In this document: positions 10,641-22,557 of the stretch, piece by piece
How positions within the stretch are numbered: the stretch's first letter is position 1
Layout: each line of letters opens with the position of its first letter
From: Amorphophallus konjac
Lineage: Eukaryota; Streptophyta; Magnoliopsida; Alismatales; Araceae
DNA: 64,000 nucleotides
Assembly (NCBI GenBank): GCA_022559845.1
Contig: CM040117.1
Coordinates: forward strand, 143,162,732 to 143,226,731
Direction: 5' to 3'
Program-made: the position numbers and the translations under genes
The notes under the pieces: generated by a model
Database searches by the model: none
Told to the model about the DNA's origin: nothing
What the model saw: only the letters and a program-made list of their open reading frames with translations

Positions 10641-12318
10641 CACAAAGGCTGGGACATTATACTGAAACTGGGAAATCGACCAGGTAGAGGTCTTGACGCT
10701 CAATTGAAGGGGTGAACCAAGCCAGTCCCAAAGGGCATGAAGATGAGTAAAAGAGGCCTGGGTTATCGAGAGTCGCCACTGTCGATCTTGAAATATGCAC
10801 AGCCGTTAACCTAGGATTACCGCCAGCATTTTGTAAGAGGCCCTTTCCAGTCGGACACTTTAAAGTCCCCGCCAAGCCAGGTTGAAAAAGAAGATGCTAC
10901 TTGCATAGTTTCTGGCCCGCCACTGCCTAAGGGACCGTTGATGAAATGGAGGATTTCTGTGAAGCTTTTACAAGGTTGTTTCATGAAGAAGCTTGCCCAA
11001 GAAACCAGGAGGTGCGGCTTGTGGAATACTCGCCCGAAAAATTGGCTCACTATCTGCGGGAAGAGGGGAGCTCATCCATTATTTTCACTTGGTCTCCTTC
11101 CTGTCTATTGTCATCTCTAACAAAGCTAGATTTTATACCCCGTTCACCTCCCATTTTGATTAATCCTTTGCTGTTTGAAATTCCAACCGATTTTCTGAAC
11201 ATCAAAGTTTGTGATTGTGGGCACTGTCTGCCCATTGATTTGTCCACTCCCTTCTCCTCCTCCTCCGATCCCTTCTTAGATATTTTCTGTCCTTCCATGT
11301 ATCCTCTCATGCTTCCTCTTCCCTCCTCTCCATCTTGTTGCATGCTCTCCACTGATATCCAAAAAAAATGTCAATTTTAAAACGGAGATTTCAGTTGAGG
11401 ATTATGTTGCGCTTCGTCCGTCCTCCTCCCAGGGGCATGAGGCCCCTGATTCCCTTCCATTAGATTTTCTCTCTCCTAGGCTAGGATTAGGGTGTATCGA
11501 GTCAGTTAGAGAAGTAGAGTTTGTCGAAGTAGGGTCTTGTTCTAGTGTTTCCAACCCTTCCTCTATGCTTGAGGTGAGCCTAGTGACTCGTCATTCCAAA
11601 TCCATTCCTAATAGGTTCTTGCAAGACTTAGCTTGGCGTTGCCATGCCCTCCTCAAGTGTCCGGAGTTTGTTGAAACGGCGATTGTGCTAGAGGATGATG
11701 AGGAGCAAGATGGGGTGTAGAGTGATGACAGATTAGGTGTTTATGAGATTGTAGATGAAAAGGACACGGTTGATTATGAGGATAGCGGCGTAGATGACAC
11801 CTGCCGATCTATATGCACAAGGTTTAAGAAGGTTTGACGAGCTGTCCACGGCAATGGAAGAACCTACGAAAGAGATTAATCTTGGAACTGATGAGGATCC
11901 CAGACACATCATTATTTTTGCTAATCTCCCTCTTGAGGTTGAAGAGGAGTTGATTAAGGTTTTGAGGGAGTATAGCGATTCTTTTGCCTGGTCATATGAG
12001 AACATGCCGGGTCTTGACCCCTCTTTGGTGGAACACCGACTTGTACTTTAGCCAGGGGCAACACCCGTAAAGCAAAAATTGAGGAGATTCCACCCCCACA
12101 TGGCCTTGAAGATGAAAGAAGGGGTTGATAAATTGCATAAGGTCAGATGTATTCGGGTCGTTTTATATCCTCAGTGGGTGGCGAATATAGTCCCTGTTAT
12201 GAAGAAGGACGGGAAAGTCCAAATTTGTATTGATTTCAGGGATTTAAATAAGGCATGTCCCAATGATGATTTTCCACTGCCTCACATAGACGTGTTGGTG
12301 GATAACGCGGTTGGGTAT
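10641..12318 (+). pseudogene. Tat/Ogre-like linker and N-terminal RT (F1), truncated
   Basis: A long low-conservation linker between protease and RT, typical of this lineage, occupies 10641-12050 and changes frame at least twice. RT starts near 12060. The segment at 12079-12324 contains WVANIVPVMKKDGKVQICID followed by FRDLNKACPNDDFPLPHIDV, the RT fingers region. The sequence stops within VDNAVGY, where F2 continues towards the palm and the YMDD motif. The catalytic palm is absent, so this copy cannot encode RT. Confidence 0.85.
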
Positions 12319-13670
12319 TGTTGATGTTTTGTGTCTACCCCGCCCCTCAAACTATGTAAATAATACAATAAGCAGAAAAGTATGAACAAGGGGCGACGAA
12401 AGATGAGAAATACTAACCGTGATCGCCACCAAGGGTTAACAACGCCAAAGGATGTGAGAAAAGAGTGCAATAGTGCCGTGTACCTTGGAAACGGATGAAG
12501 ACTTGATCGCGCTTGATGAAGGGGTGCGGGAACTTGTAGAATCAACCTCATCTCCTTCCAACCGGCTAGAGGAAGAGGGCCTCATGTTCTATCATGCTCC
12601 TGCAAAACAAAGACAACCAACAAGAAAAAAAACCCATTAGAAACTATGAGTGTAGCATCAATCCCGTATGTGATAAAACATGGTTAAAAATTGAGGGAGA
12701 ACCTACCGTGGGAGGTTTTTAACCCCTGTGGAAGGGTGGAAAAAATATGTGTGTGTATTGTGATGAGAATAAGATAAAGATATAGAGAAAAATCACGCAG
12801 CACAACTGCGGGAAACGTGCATGCATAATAGAGAAAAGTGCAGACAGAGTGTAGAAAAATAGAACTGTGATGATTTTGAAATTGGGAGAGGAATAACTAA
12901 GAGGATAGACAACGAAATCAAGCCCGGAGAGATAGAAAACATAGACAATGCTCCCCTTAACAGCCTGAGGTCGAACAGGAGAGTCGACGGTGCAGCATGG
13001 CTTCGCCTCAGGTTGAAGAAGAGCCCCCCTTCGTGACCTGTGAATTGGGTTTCTTTTATAGAAGTTGCATAAAACCAGAAAGTTCTCTCAAGATTCCAGG
13101 GGATAGAGTCCAAAATAAATCGAGTATGATATATCCATCTCAAGATAATATCAAGGGGAAGAGCCTAAAAAGATAGATTGTGATTTGGTGGAATAACCTA
13201 GAAGATATTAGCCCTGGAGGATAGCCCCGTCGAGCAGAAAATAGAGTGCGGAAGAAGTTGGACTCTTCAGATAGCCTAGCGGTAGGTCGACCGACCGCCT
13301 GTAGGAAGAAACGGTCGGTCGACCGACCGTTTGTAGGTGGGCATAGAAAAGAAGGCCATCATGCTAAGAAATTGACTCTAGCAGTCGGTCGACCGACCAC
13401 TAGCCGAAGGAAACGGTCGGTCGACCGACTGTTTACATGCTTCTAACAAAAATGAGCCGACTTCCGTTTGAGCTCTGGATTGGCCTGAAACAGACCCAAA
13501 AGTTAGGAAATTGAAAATAAAAACTTCCAAGGCTTAATAAGCTCGAAAAGGGTCAAGAAATGGGCTCGAGATCGGCTCAAAGAAGACTCCAAAATAATGG
13601 TCAATTTAGGGCATTACGGAGTTGATGAAGAAAAATAACTCAACTTGCGGGCTGAAAACGGGTGTAAACA
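12319..13670 (-). repeat. 3' LTR of Tat-like element G (1352 bp)
   Basis: On the minus strand it begins TGTTTACACCCG at 13670 and ends AAAACATCAACA at 12319, exactly where F1 RT breaks off. A polypurine tract sits just before the start (13684-13671). The start and end resemble those of LTR H (TGTTGACACCCG...ATATCAACA), so G and H are related families. A plus-strand open frame at 13246-13446 is only the palindrome array read as protein. Confidence 0.75.
13275..13440. repeat. GGTCGACCGACCG palindrome array in LTR G
   Basis: Four copies of GGTCGACCGACC or CGGTCGGTCGACCGAC occur at about 13284, 13313, 13384 and 13417, alternating with CTGTAGGAAGAAA-like spacers. Each copy is nearly self-complementary. 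The G-family LTR and the unrelated gypsy LTR at 6825-7015 share this motif but little else. Confidence 0.75.
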
Positions 13671-15041
13671 GATGCCCTTCCTTGATGTCTGCTTTGCAAG
13701 GGAGCGAGCGAAAGTGACGCTAAGGCAAAATGGAATGGAGATGGAGCGAAAGCAATAGCGATGTGAAATGGAGATAAGCAGAGATAAAGTGGAGAGAACA
13801 GAAAAGTGGACATCAAGGTAAAAGACACCCGTCATAACCAACAAGCGACAGGAATTCTCCCGAAAATGCCAAACTAACCACAAGGAATGGCTGACGCGGA
13901 TAAGGCATGTCTGGAAAACTAACTAAAAAGAAAAAGGAAACACGACCACCCTCATTGGGGGACACAATCCACGGATAATGAGGAGATCGAAAAGAGCATG
14001 GTTGAAAAGCTGGAAAAGGGAAATTGAAACTGAGATAAAATCAGACAGGAATCACGCTGGCCAACCAGACGAAGCGGGCAGATCAGAGAAATTGAACAAA
14101 TTTGGAGTAGAATGAAGATCTCTTATCCAAGAAAATTGAAGTGCAATTAACCATTTCTGAGGAGAAACTTTGAGAGAATTACGAGACGTGAATGCTCAAA
14201 AATGGCATGATGTATGTTCGACTAAAATAAAGAAATCATCAAAACGAATGCAAAGAAAGATAAAATAGAAAGTACTCAAAAATACTATTGCTAGACTGAG
14301 CCAAGACAGGGTCAAGAGTCTTCTTGCAATCACGGTGTGCGAGACAGAGTCCATCATCCCTCACCCGACTCAAACTAACGACTTATCCAACGATTAACCG
14401 TATGCTCCTAGATCATCATCATTTTTGTTAAAGGGGAACATCATATCCCAAAACACACGGGCAACCAGTCGGTCCTTGAGAGGATATAATAACGTAGATA
14501 CCATATAGTAATGCAACAATGAGTAGGGATAGAGAGCCATACCTGACTTACCTATCAAGCGAAACCGCATTTTTAGGATTTTTGATATAAGACAACCAAA
14601 ACAACAAAAGAACAAGTATTAACATAACACAACATCACAAAGATGGATGAAAGATAACATAACAAAACATAATGAAGGATGAAATCACATGAACAACATA
14701 TGCAAGACATCACATGAACAAACAATAAGCGTGAGCGAGATTAAAGAGTATGGTGGGGCAAGATAACACCACAACACGGTGGGACAGCACACCCGGTGGG
14801 ACAAGATATGGTGGGACAAAGGCACGCGGGAGGACAACACCACGGGGGACAACAACGACACAGCATGGTAGGATAAGACACACGTGGGACGATAACATAG
14901 TGGGACAAAAACATGGTGGGAAAAAGACACGCATGATGACATGGAGGGACATAGACACGTGTGACAAGGATACAGAGGGACAAAAGACATGACGAATACG
15001 CTCTTCAATCAAAACCCAAGATCAAAATGAAGTAGAACCGA
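13671..15041 (-). other. polypurine tract and 3' untranslated internal region of element G
   Basis: Minus-strand CAAGGAAGGGCATC at 13684-13671 lies directly before the LTR and fits a polypurine tract. The rest, to the start of LTR H at 15042, is purine-rich, without recognisable coding sequence, and holds a minisatellite (14745-14990). Tat-type elements often have a long non-coding 3' region with tandem repeats. The remaining 5' part of G is not in the window. Confidence 0.6.
14745..14990. repeat. degenerate GGTGGGACAA minisatellite
   Basis: Roughly a dozen copies of GGTGGGACAA(G/A) with 8-20-base spacers are seen, for example near 14752, 14780, 14799, 14813 and 14909. Overlapping open frames on both strands here arise from the repeat. 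Confidence 0.65.
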
Positions 15042-16642
15042 TGTTGACACCCGTTTTATGACCAATGAGTTAGGTCATTTCTCTATCTTATTTTATGATG
15101 TCCCAAGTTGTTCACCAGTTATTGGGCCACTTTTGTCACTTTTTGGGTATATTTTATGGGTTCTCTCCCTGGTTGGGTCTAGTTCCTTCTATTTTTCTCG
15201 TTATTTAAGCTTATTGGGACTAGATAAGGGCCAATGAGGATTATTTTGCAGATTAACTCAGAGATTTATTTACCTTTATCTTATTTGCCACGTCTATTAG
15301 CATAGCGGTCTATCGCGCGGCTGTTAATAGACGTTGGCGGTCCTTTTCTAGACCACTAGGCAGACAGAGAGTCATGTTAGTTTTCCTTGGTCTTATCTCT
15401 TTATGATCGGTTGAGCTTAGCGGTCTATTGGTCGACTATTTTTCCATGCCTTGCGGTCTATCGCAAGACCGTTAGGGGAGATAGATAGTCCTTCTCTATC
15501 TTATCTTCCTCTCTCCGACTATGGTCGAACTAGAGTCCTTAGTTCGGTGTTTTCTCTCTGAGTGTTGATCCTCAGAAGCTTCTGTTTGTTTCTATGGACT
15601 CTTGGGAATATTATCTTCGAGATTTATCTAAGTTCAGCCCTATTTTCGTGCTATTATCCCTCTAACTCGACCTAAAGTTTTGAGGGTCTATAAATAGAAC
15701 CCTTGACTTCATGGCTCAAAGTGGAGCTTTCTGGAGCTTACGACGAAGTGCTGCCGCATCCTGGAGCGAGTACCAACTAGGAAGAGCTTGTGGCTGCGTC
15801 CTAGAGTCGTCTGGTCCAGGGAGTAGCTAGTTTCTTTTATTTTTTTGTCTCTTTTCTTCTCTTTATCTTTGTCGTCTTTGCATCATCATAGCATCAATTC
15901 TCCTTCTTCCTCCACATCACATTTTTAAACATACTCCTACTGTTTTCACACCCCATATTGGTTAAAAAACACCAACCACCCAGGTATTCCCCCTTCCTTT
16001 TATGCATATTAGTTTCGCTATACTCTTCTAAGGCTAATTGGGTTCCTTTCTTCTTGTGTCTACACTCTTTTACAGGTCTACAGAGCTCATTACACAAGGC
16101 CCAACTCTTCTGGCCGACCAGGAGGGGTGGAGATTTGAGTTCCATATCACACTTTTCTGGGTGCGTTTAGCGGCCGTCGCCAGATCGTTTGCCTTCCCTT
16201 GCGGTCTATCGGTCGACCATTTTTCATGGCCTTGCGGTCACATCAGGACCATTTTCATGTCTGCACCTGGGTTTTCTCTCCCGCGGGCAAGTGTGCTTCA
16301 CTCGACTTTTTTCCAAGGTACGTGGTGTAGTTTTGCTGCATTACTTGCTTCGGTGGCGATCACATCTTTCTTCTTTGGGTATTTTTCATCATATTCTTCC
16401 ATCTCCTCTTATTTCCTTTGTTCTTTAGTTGCTCCACACCCACGGTGTGTATTTACTTTATTCCTTTCTTTGCTCCACGCCCACGGCGTGTGTTTAGTTC
16501 CTTCTATTGCTTTTCTTTGCACTGTTGAGATGACATGCCCACATGCTTTATACTTGATGTCATTGCTTGCTTGAGTTAGTACATATCACACATCACACCT
16601 CCATCTCACACACCTCATCACACCACATCACAAATATCAACA
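15042..16642 (+). repeat. Tat-like 5' LTR H (1.6 kb)
   Basis: It begins TGTTGACACCCG at 15042 and ends ATATCAACA at 16642, with a PBS ten bases further on. It contains GCGGTC...GACCGC hairpin motifs at 15305-15475 and 16165-16250, and a C/T-rich second half. H is inserted in the 3' region of G. It may be the 5' LTR of the F2 polyprotein further right, separated from it by the insertions at 17281-26040, but no matching 3' LTR is in the window to prove this. Confidence 0.7.
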
Positions 16643-16650
16643 ACCTCTAT

Positions 16651-16672
16651 TTTTTGGCGATCACGGTGGGAC
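16651..16672 (+). promoter_or_regulatory. Tat/Ogre-type primer binding site of H
   Basis: TTTTTGGCGATCACGGTGGG follows the LTR end after a short spacer. The TTGGCG...GGTGGG(A) form is typical of PBSs in Tat and Athila-type gypsy elements, not the Met-tRNA type seen in the other elements here. The exact tRNA is not determined. Confidence 0.6.
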
Positions 16673-17280
16673 GTCTAGTGCCAATCGTGTTGAGTGATTG
16701 TTAGACCTGCTCTTAGTTGTTCTTCCCAGTCTGCCTTGTGTTTTCCTCAGTTTTTCCATTTTATTCCCTGTTGTTTCTGTTCTCTAGTTCCCTGGCGACC
16801 TCCTTCAGGCCGTTTACGGCTTAAAAGCGGTCTAGCGATAGATCGTCTTATCTCTTTAGTGGTCCTCAAGCGACCGTTTCTCCAGTCACAGGTATGCATC
16901 CCGAGGATTGCTCAGATTTCTGCATTTTGCTGAATCCTATTGTTGCTAGGTGCTCTCTGATATCCTCCTTTGTTGTGGTGCATAATTATATCATTGTTTG
17001 CATATTATTTATTAGTTTCTACGCTAGAAATTGCATGCACTCTGGTGCACGTAGGATCATTCATCTATCATATGATAATTGCATTCCTACCTTGGTATGT
17101 GATTTTCTCTGATGCGGGACGGACACGCGACCTGGGACTCTAGCTCGCAACTCTTCCCTAGCGAGGGAAATGCGGGATCGTGCACAGTTGAGGAGCCGAC
17201 AATGAGTCGGGTAGTCGGCTCTTCCGCGTGTACTCGGATTGAGTCACGGGATGGGTCACGCTCGCTCTCTCTCGCAGTAG
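16673..17280 (+). other. untranslated leader following LTR H
   Basis: T-rich sequence without a convincing coding frame. It includes one further GCGGTC...GACCG hairpin region at 16795-16885. It stops near 17281, where a minus-strand Copia-like LTR begins. Confidence 0.45.
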
Positions 17281-18839
17281 TGATAACAATATATCGGGCT
17301 AGATTAACCTATCACTCATGCAGCGGCATTCAAAAATATACAAGATAAGTAAATGCGATAAAGAGAGTGGCGAATTTATCTCCATGCTCCGAGCGTGGGG
17401 AAGACGTCCCCGGCTGAAGCTCGTACTCCCTGTGTATAAATATTACAATAATTACAGAAATGAATTTATTGCCCACTCCATGCAGGGAGGTAAAGGGCTA
17501 CAATGTGAGGCCGGGAGTAGCGAACTTCGGGTTGACGGGTAGCAATTTGGGCCGGAGACGGGCTGCTGGTCCGACTCGGTTCCGACTCGGTACTGTTCCA
17601 ACTCGGTACAGCAAGGGAACTCAACAACTAGGACGGCTACTTCCGGTCGACTCCTTGCTACGGCGGCTTGCTGGGACCCTTCTGATGGGTTGCCGATCAA
17701 TCTCCAGGAGCGGCGGTCGCCGAAGGTGAACCGGCGTATTTTTCAAGAAATTAATTCTTGGATTGAGTTGCTGGCCTGTCCATGGATCTGCTCTGCGCGC
17801 CTTCACAAAAAGAATTTTTGCGGCCAAATGTGATGTCGGATCGACGCAAAAGTGGTACCGATGGATAGAGAACTTAGAGGGATACAACATATAAAATTTT
17901 TAGATCCATTAAGTGAATGGATTGAAAATGAAAATGACTGTTCCAGAAAAATCTTTTGCTGGCTCGGACTGACAGACACACAGGATAGACTGAGTTTTTT
18001 CTAAAAACGAATTTTGACCGACGGGAAAACAATAGATCTAGACTCCAGAAAAATTATGGTGGAAGGGGGTATGTAAGGGACACGTATGAAGTTTTTGGGG
18101 ATTTTAGGAGATGTATAAGGCGACAGGAAAAATAGAAGGACAAGCTCCTATCCTGCAGATCTGCTGATTGGCAGACTATCAGGGGTGGAACAAAAAATAC
18201 GGAAAAAATAACAAATGACCTCTGATTCGCACGGAATTTAAAATGGAGACTGGGGATAACAAGAAGAACAAACACTCAAAATTGCAGCTCGATCAGATCT
18301 CTTGATCTGGAGATAAAAATCAAGATTCAACATTCTATCATGATGTGGATAGAATTCCGACGCGGTGGCGGTGGTGGCGCGACGGCGGCTCGATGGTGGC
18401 AGTGGCGGTAGTGCTGAGCTTCAAACTCAGAGAGGGGAGGGGAGGAGGCTTCACACCTCAAGAATTTTTTAGAACTCCATCTGCAAGAGGGGTGGGAGAG
18501 AGAAAGGGGTGCCCTTGGGCTTGCTCTTGGCAAAAATGTTTAATTCTTCATTAAAATCTCTAATGACATTATACATACGCTTATATAGAGAATGGCAAGG
18601 GGTGGGGGGCTGGGAATTTCATGGGAGAGAGGAGAGGGGTAAACTTGGGATAGTATTTTCTTCCCACATGTGGTCAAATGACCAAATTAAAAAAAAATAC
18701 AACATGGAATAAACTATATTATAAGGGGGAAGCATCTTGGACTTTGCTTGGTCCAAATTTAAAATTTTTTCCACCTTGTCCCCCCTTGGTCCAAGTCTAA
18801 TCTTGGACTTTGAACCAGCCCCACATGGGCCCTAGAACC
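17281..18839 (-). repeat. Copia-like LTR K, minus strand, boundaries approximate
   Basis: On the minus strand a TATA box (CTCTATATAAG, 18590-18581) is followed by a C/T-rich leader and a long A/T-containing R-U5 region. The left end carries the ATGCAGCGGCATTC and ACAAGATAAGTAAATGCG blocks that resemble those near the 3' ends of other Copia-type LTRs in this window. The left boundary is taken as TGATAACAA at 17281 and the right as the start of J at 18840. No TSD was identified. No internal region or gene is visible, so this may be a solo LTR. Plus-strand frames at 17460-17729 and 18345-18554 look spurious. Confidence 0.45.
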
Positions 18840-18850
18840 TGTTGCGACCC

Positions 18851-19197
18851 CTCTGTGTTGATGATGTTGACAATAAGTTTTACTTCATTGGCAACAACTT
18901 GTTTTGATTGATTGGCAACTGTTCTTATTTTGATGAAATTATTTTTATCAGGTTGTCTGTGTACCCAATGCAGTCAGAGTCTATACTGTCGTGCACACAC
19001 CCACAAGTCTACATTGCATTGCAGCATGAACATAGAGTCCATACATTTCATTGTGTAGTCTGGACAGTTCTGATGGGTCGACGCTCCCCTCTGATGGGTC
19101 GACGCCCCCTTTGTTTTCCAAGTCCACACATTGTGCATTCTGACTTGAAGTCTATACAACGATGCATTGGCCAAGTCTATACACTGCATTGTTGATT
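18851..19197 (+). repeat. left arm of 347-bp inverted repeat
   Basis: This arm is the plus-strand copy of the LTR start (CTCTGTGTTGATGATG...GCATTGTTGATT). It pairs with 22211-22557 over its whole length with equal arm size and about 97% identity by hand alignment. Confidence 0.9.
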
Positions 19198-19215
19198 ATC
19201 ATGTAGAAGAGTCTA

Positions 19216-19229
19216 GCTCTGATACCAAT
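19216..19229 (-). promoter_or_regulatory. primer binding site of J
   Basis: The minus strand reads ATTGGTATCAGAGC directly after the LTR end TCCAACA. It is identical to the PBS of L at 60637-60650 and complementary to plant initiator Met tRNA. Confidence 0.85.
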
Positions 19230-19991
19230 TGTTGGAGTTAGATGGAAGGCTCTTTCACCACAGAATGTGGATCTAGAGGGGGGGGGGGTGAATAGATCAA
19301 CAGGCTAATTAAAAATTTATGCCTAGATTCAAATGCGGAATTAAAAGAACACTGGACAACCATAGTCAAAGCACCGAATGATGGAAACAAGATCTGCTAA
19401 ACAGACAAGCAAGCACACGAGAGGCACAAAGACTTTTAGGTGGTTCGGTCAATCCGACCAACGTCCACCCCACATTCAACTCGAATGTGGATTACTGCTG
19501 ATACACAGCTTCAATCTGCTGGGCACTACAGCTTGTCAACAACGGATGGGGTTTACAGCTTATCCTGACCAGAGGAACACCCTCTGCAACAGCTGAGCTT
19601 CACAGCTTGCTATGCTGGGCACTACAGCTTAGCCGACCAGAGGTATCACCTCTGCACACCGCTGCCTCACAGCTTGACACCGCTGACTAACAGCTTGATC
19701 GAACAAGAGTTTTCAAAGGAAAAATAACAAGACTGAAAAGCAAGAAAAACACAATCGAATGGAAGAACATCAAAACGACTGTAGCTCAAAGTAAGCAATA
19801 TCAGCTCTGGTATCTGGACCAAGATGCTGATTCACAAGCTATCATATCACTCTCTCAACTCATTTCTTCTCACTTTCTTCTTCTCTCATTTTCTTCTCTT
19901 TGGATCTCGATGGCTCTCTGCTGTCTCAGATTTTTCTCACTATATAGACTTGCCACACTTCGATCAGCCTTCAACAGAAGATGAAGACATC

Positions 19992-19999
19992 TATATATA
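19992..19999 (-). promoter_or_regulatory. TATA box of LTR J
   Basis: Minus-strand TATATATA lies on the 3' side of the long U3 repeat array and about 760 bases before the LTR end. L has its TATA box in the same relative place (59808-59816). Confidence 0.5.
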
Positions 20000-20189
20000 C
20001 AGTAGCAGATTGGATAAGGGCGCGTGGCTTCCATGTTTTCCCGCCCAAGGAATTCGCCTGATCCGAGGTGCTTTCATCCACGTGGCAGCATCTGATCACC
20101 TCGTGCTCTTGGGATCACGAGCCATGTCAGCAATCTCAGTAGCAGATCACTGTCAGACAGAGTATCAGATTATCAGGTTAAGTGAAGAA

Positions 20190-22300
20190 CTCTGTACAGA
20201 CTTATAAGATGAACTGCATTGTATAGACTTCACTGTATGGACTTGTGAACTCGAATGCAGTGTACATACTCTGCCCAATGTATAGACTTCATCTATGTGA
20301 AGCTATGCGATGTACATACTTCATATGTGAAGAAGTCGCTGTACAGACTTAAGCAATATGAAGACTTGACAAACAACTGACGATGTATGGACTTCAAGTG
20401 TGAAGACGTTGTGAATGCAAATGCAATGTACAGACTTCATATATGCATGAGACTCTAAGAGAAATGGACGCTGTATAGACTTCACCAGACTTCACTCGAT
20501 GTACAGACTTCACGAACGATGCATGCAGTGCATTGAAGGATGTACAGACTTCCTGAAATGTGAAGGAGTTGAGTGTATAGACTTCATCATGTGAAGACTT
20601 GAACAAGGCATGTATAGACTTCACATCGTGAAGCAATGTATATACTTAGCTGAAGAAACTATGTACATGCTTGACCAAGGCAAGGCAATCGAGTGTATAG
20701 ACATCCACAATGTACAGACTTGCCAAGCGAAGGGGCTGTACAGACTTAATGAATGATGCAAGGCAAACGAATGTATAGACATTCAATGTATGAACTTGCC
20801 AAAAGAAGCTCTGTACAGACTTGATCAAATCAAGGCTGCTAATGTATAGACTTAACAGTCGCCCTGGCTATACAGACTTGGTCACAAGCTGAACAGTCAG
20901 TTGTATAGACTTCACAAACTAAAGTCTGTACAGACTTGAAATGAAAACCAATGTATAGACTTTCAAAGCTAAACGTAGGTAAAGAACCCAATGTGCAGAC
21001 TTGGAATTGCAACGTAGGAATAGATGCCAATGTACAGACTTTGGCAAGCAACGATGTACAGACTTGGCCAAACAGTCCAATGTATAGACTTGAGCTATCA
21101 ACAGAAGGATGTACAGACTTGGCCAAACATTCCGATATATAAACTTCATGAAACGCTAGACACTGAATGTTGTACAGACTGGAGCAATGTATAGACTTAG
21201 CTTCGTGCATGCTACAGTCCAATGTATGGACTTTGAACTTGATGCAACATGAACAGTGAATGAATGTGTAGACTATGAACACTTTGAACTCTTTGAACTC
21301 TGTACAGACATTACAATCGACAGGCAATGTGTAGACTTGCAAGCCTGAAGGCCAATGTATGGACTTGCACAGTAGCCCAATGTATGGACTTGACAGGGCT
21401 AAGTAAGTGAATGAGCAAGCCACAATGTGCATACTTCACGATGTGTGGACTTGAGTGAGCGTGCAAGCCAACAGCCAATGTACATACTTCCTTGTGCAGG
21501 CAATGCAACAATGTATATACTATGAACTTGAACGTGCAATGTATAGACTATGCTATGCAGTGTATAGGCTTGGTTCCATGAAAGATACAGTGCAGTAGGA
21601 TGTACAGACTTCCTATATGAAGGCAATGGCTGTACAGACTTCACCTCGAGCTATCTAAAGTGCATCAATGTGTGGACTTGAATGAAAGTGCATGCATTGT
21701 ATGGACTTGTACAATGAAACGATGTATAGACTTCACCAAGACACTGCATGAACAATATGATGTGATGTACAGACTTGGGCTGTACAGAGTTCATGAATAA
21801 TGCATGCTATGCATGAATAAGAAGACGATGTACATACTTTCAACAAGACTCTGTACAGACTTACATGATGCATTGACAATGTACATACATGATGAAGCGT
21901 GAACAAGCCGATGTACAAACTAAGCATGTATAGACTTAGTGCATGAAGCCCTGACAATGTATAGACTTGCTAATGCAATCTAGGGTGATGTACAGACTTT
22001 GTCCACGAACTGTGCACATGCATGAACGATGTATAGACACTGAAATGCAAGCAATGTGGCAGTGTCTAGACTTTGGGCTTTACCCTGCAGTGTATAGACT
22101 TGCTGGTCTGCTAGGAATGCAATGTGTGGACTTGCAGCTGTGCGAGCCATGCAGTGTATAGACTTCATGCATGCAGACGTTGAGCTGCAGAATGTGCAGA
22201 CTTTGCCAACAATCAACAATGCAGTGTGTAGACTTGGCCAATGCATCGTTGTATAGACTTCAAGTCAGAATGCACAATGTGTGGACTTGGAAAACAAAGG
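20190..22300 (-). repeat. U3 array of about 70 TGTACAGACTT-like motifs
   Basis: On the plus strand the motif TGTACAGACTT (variants TGTATAGACTT, TGTATGGACTT, TGTGTGGACTT, TGTACATACTT) recurs at irregular 20-50-base spacing. I count about 70 copies in 2.1 kb. On the LTR sense strand it reads AAGTCTGTACA. The spacers are not conserved, so this is a dispersed motif array and not an ordinary satellite. It fills the U3 region upstream of the TATA box. The many apparent Leu/Val/Cys-rich frames here are the repeat read as protein. Confidence 0.85.
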
Positions 22301-22557
22301 GGGCGTCGACCCATCAGAGGGGAGCGTCAACCCATCAGAACTGTCCAGACTACACAATGAAATCTATGGACTCTATGTTCATGCTGCAATGCAATGTAGA
22401 CCTGTGGGTGTGTGCACGACAGTATAGACTCTGACTGCATTAGGTACACAGACAACCTGATAAAAACAATTTCATCAAAATAAGAACAGTTGCCAATCAA
22501 TCAAAACAAGCTGTTGCTAATGAAGTAAAATTTATTGTCAACATCATCAACACAGAG
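22211..22557 (-). repeat. right arm of 347-bp inverted repeat
   Basis: The reverse complement of this arm matches 18851-19197 with nine substitutions and no length difference. It is the natural 5' end of the minus-strand LTR J, with two TGATGGGT(C/T)GACGC units in the middle. Confidence 0.9.

Larger units (their letters stand above)
7978..12318 (+). mobile_element. Tat/Ogre-like Ty3/gypsy copy F1, truncated at both ends
   Basis: Sequence collinear with F2 (27531-31915) starts in mid gag exactly at the end of the gypsy LTR and stops inside RT where the G LTR begins at 12319. It holds gag, protease, a long linker and the first part of RT, with many stops and at least two frame changes. F1 and F2 are clearly the same family at the protein level. 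Confidence 0.85.
18840..22557 (-). mobile_element. Copia/SIRE-like LTR J with inverted copy of its own 5' end
   Basis: The minus strand reads: an LTR from 22557 to 19230, a perfect PBS (19229-19216), 18 bases of leader, then the first 347 bases of the same LTR in inverted orientation, ending at 18851 (the LTR start itself is at 18840). There is no gag or pol. The two 347-base arms (18851-19197 and 22211-22557) differ at nine positions by hand count. The right arm lacks the outermost dozen bases of the LTR where LTR I begins. Autointegration or a strand-transfer error of one cDNA would explain this arrangement. Confidence 0.75.

Noticed and set aside
13246..13446. Arg-rich frame with repeated VGRPT segments, looks like a repeat protein
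   Set aside because: It is the palindromic GGTCGACCGACC array in LTR G.
20394..22434. Multiple overlapping long open frames on both strands rich in Leu, Val, Cys, Thr and Tyr
   Set aside because: They are the TGTACAGACTT motif array translated. Frames on both strands repeat the same short peptides, and no start context or domain is seen.
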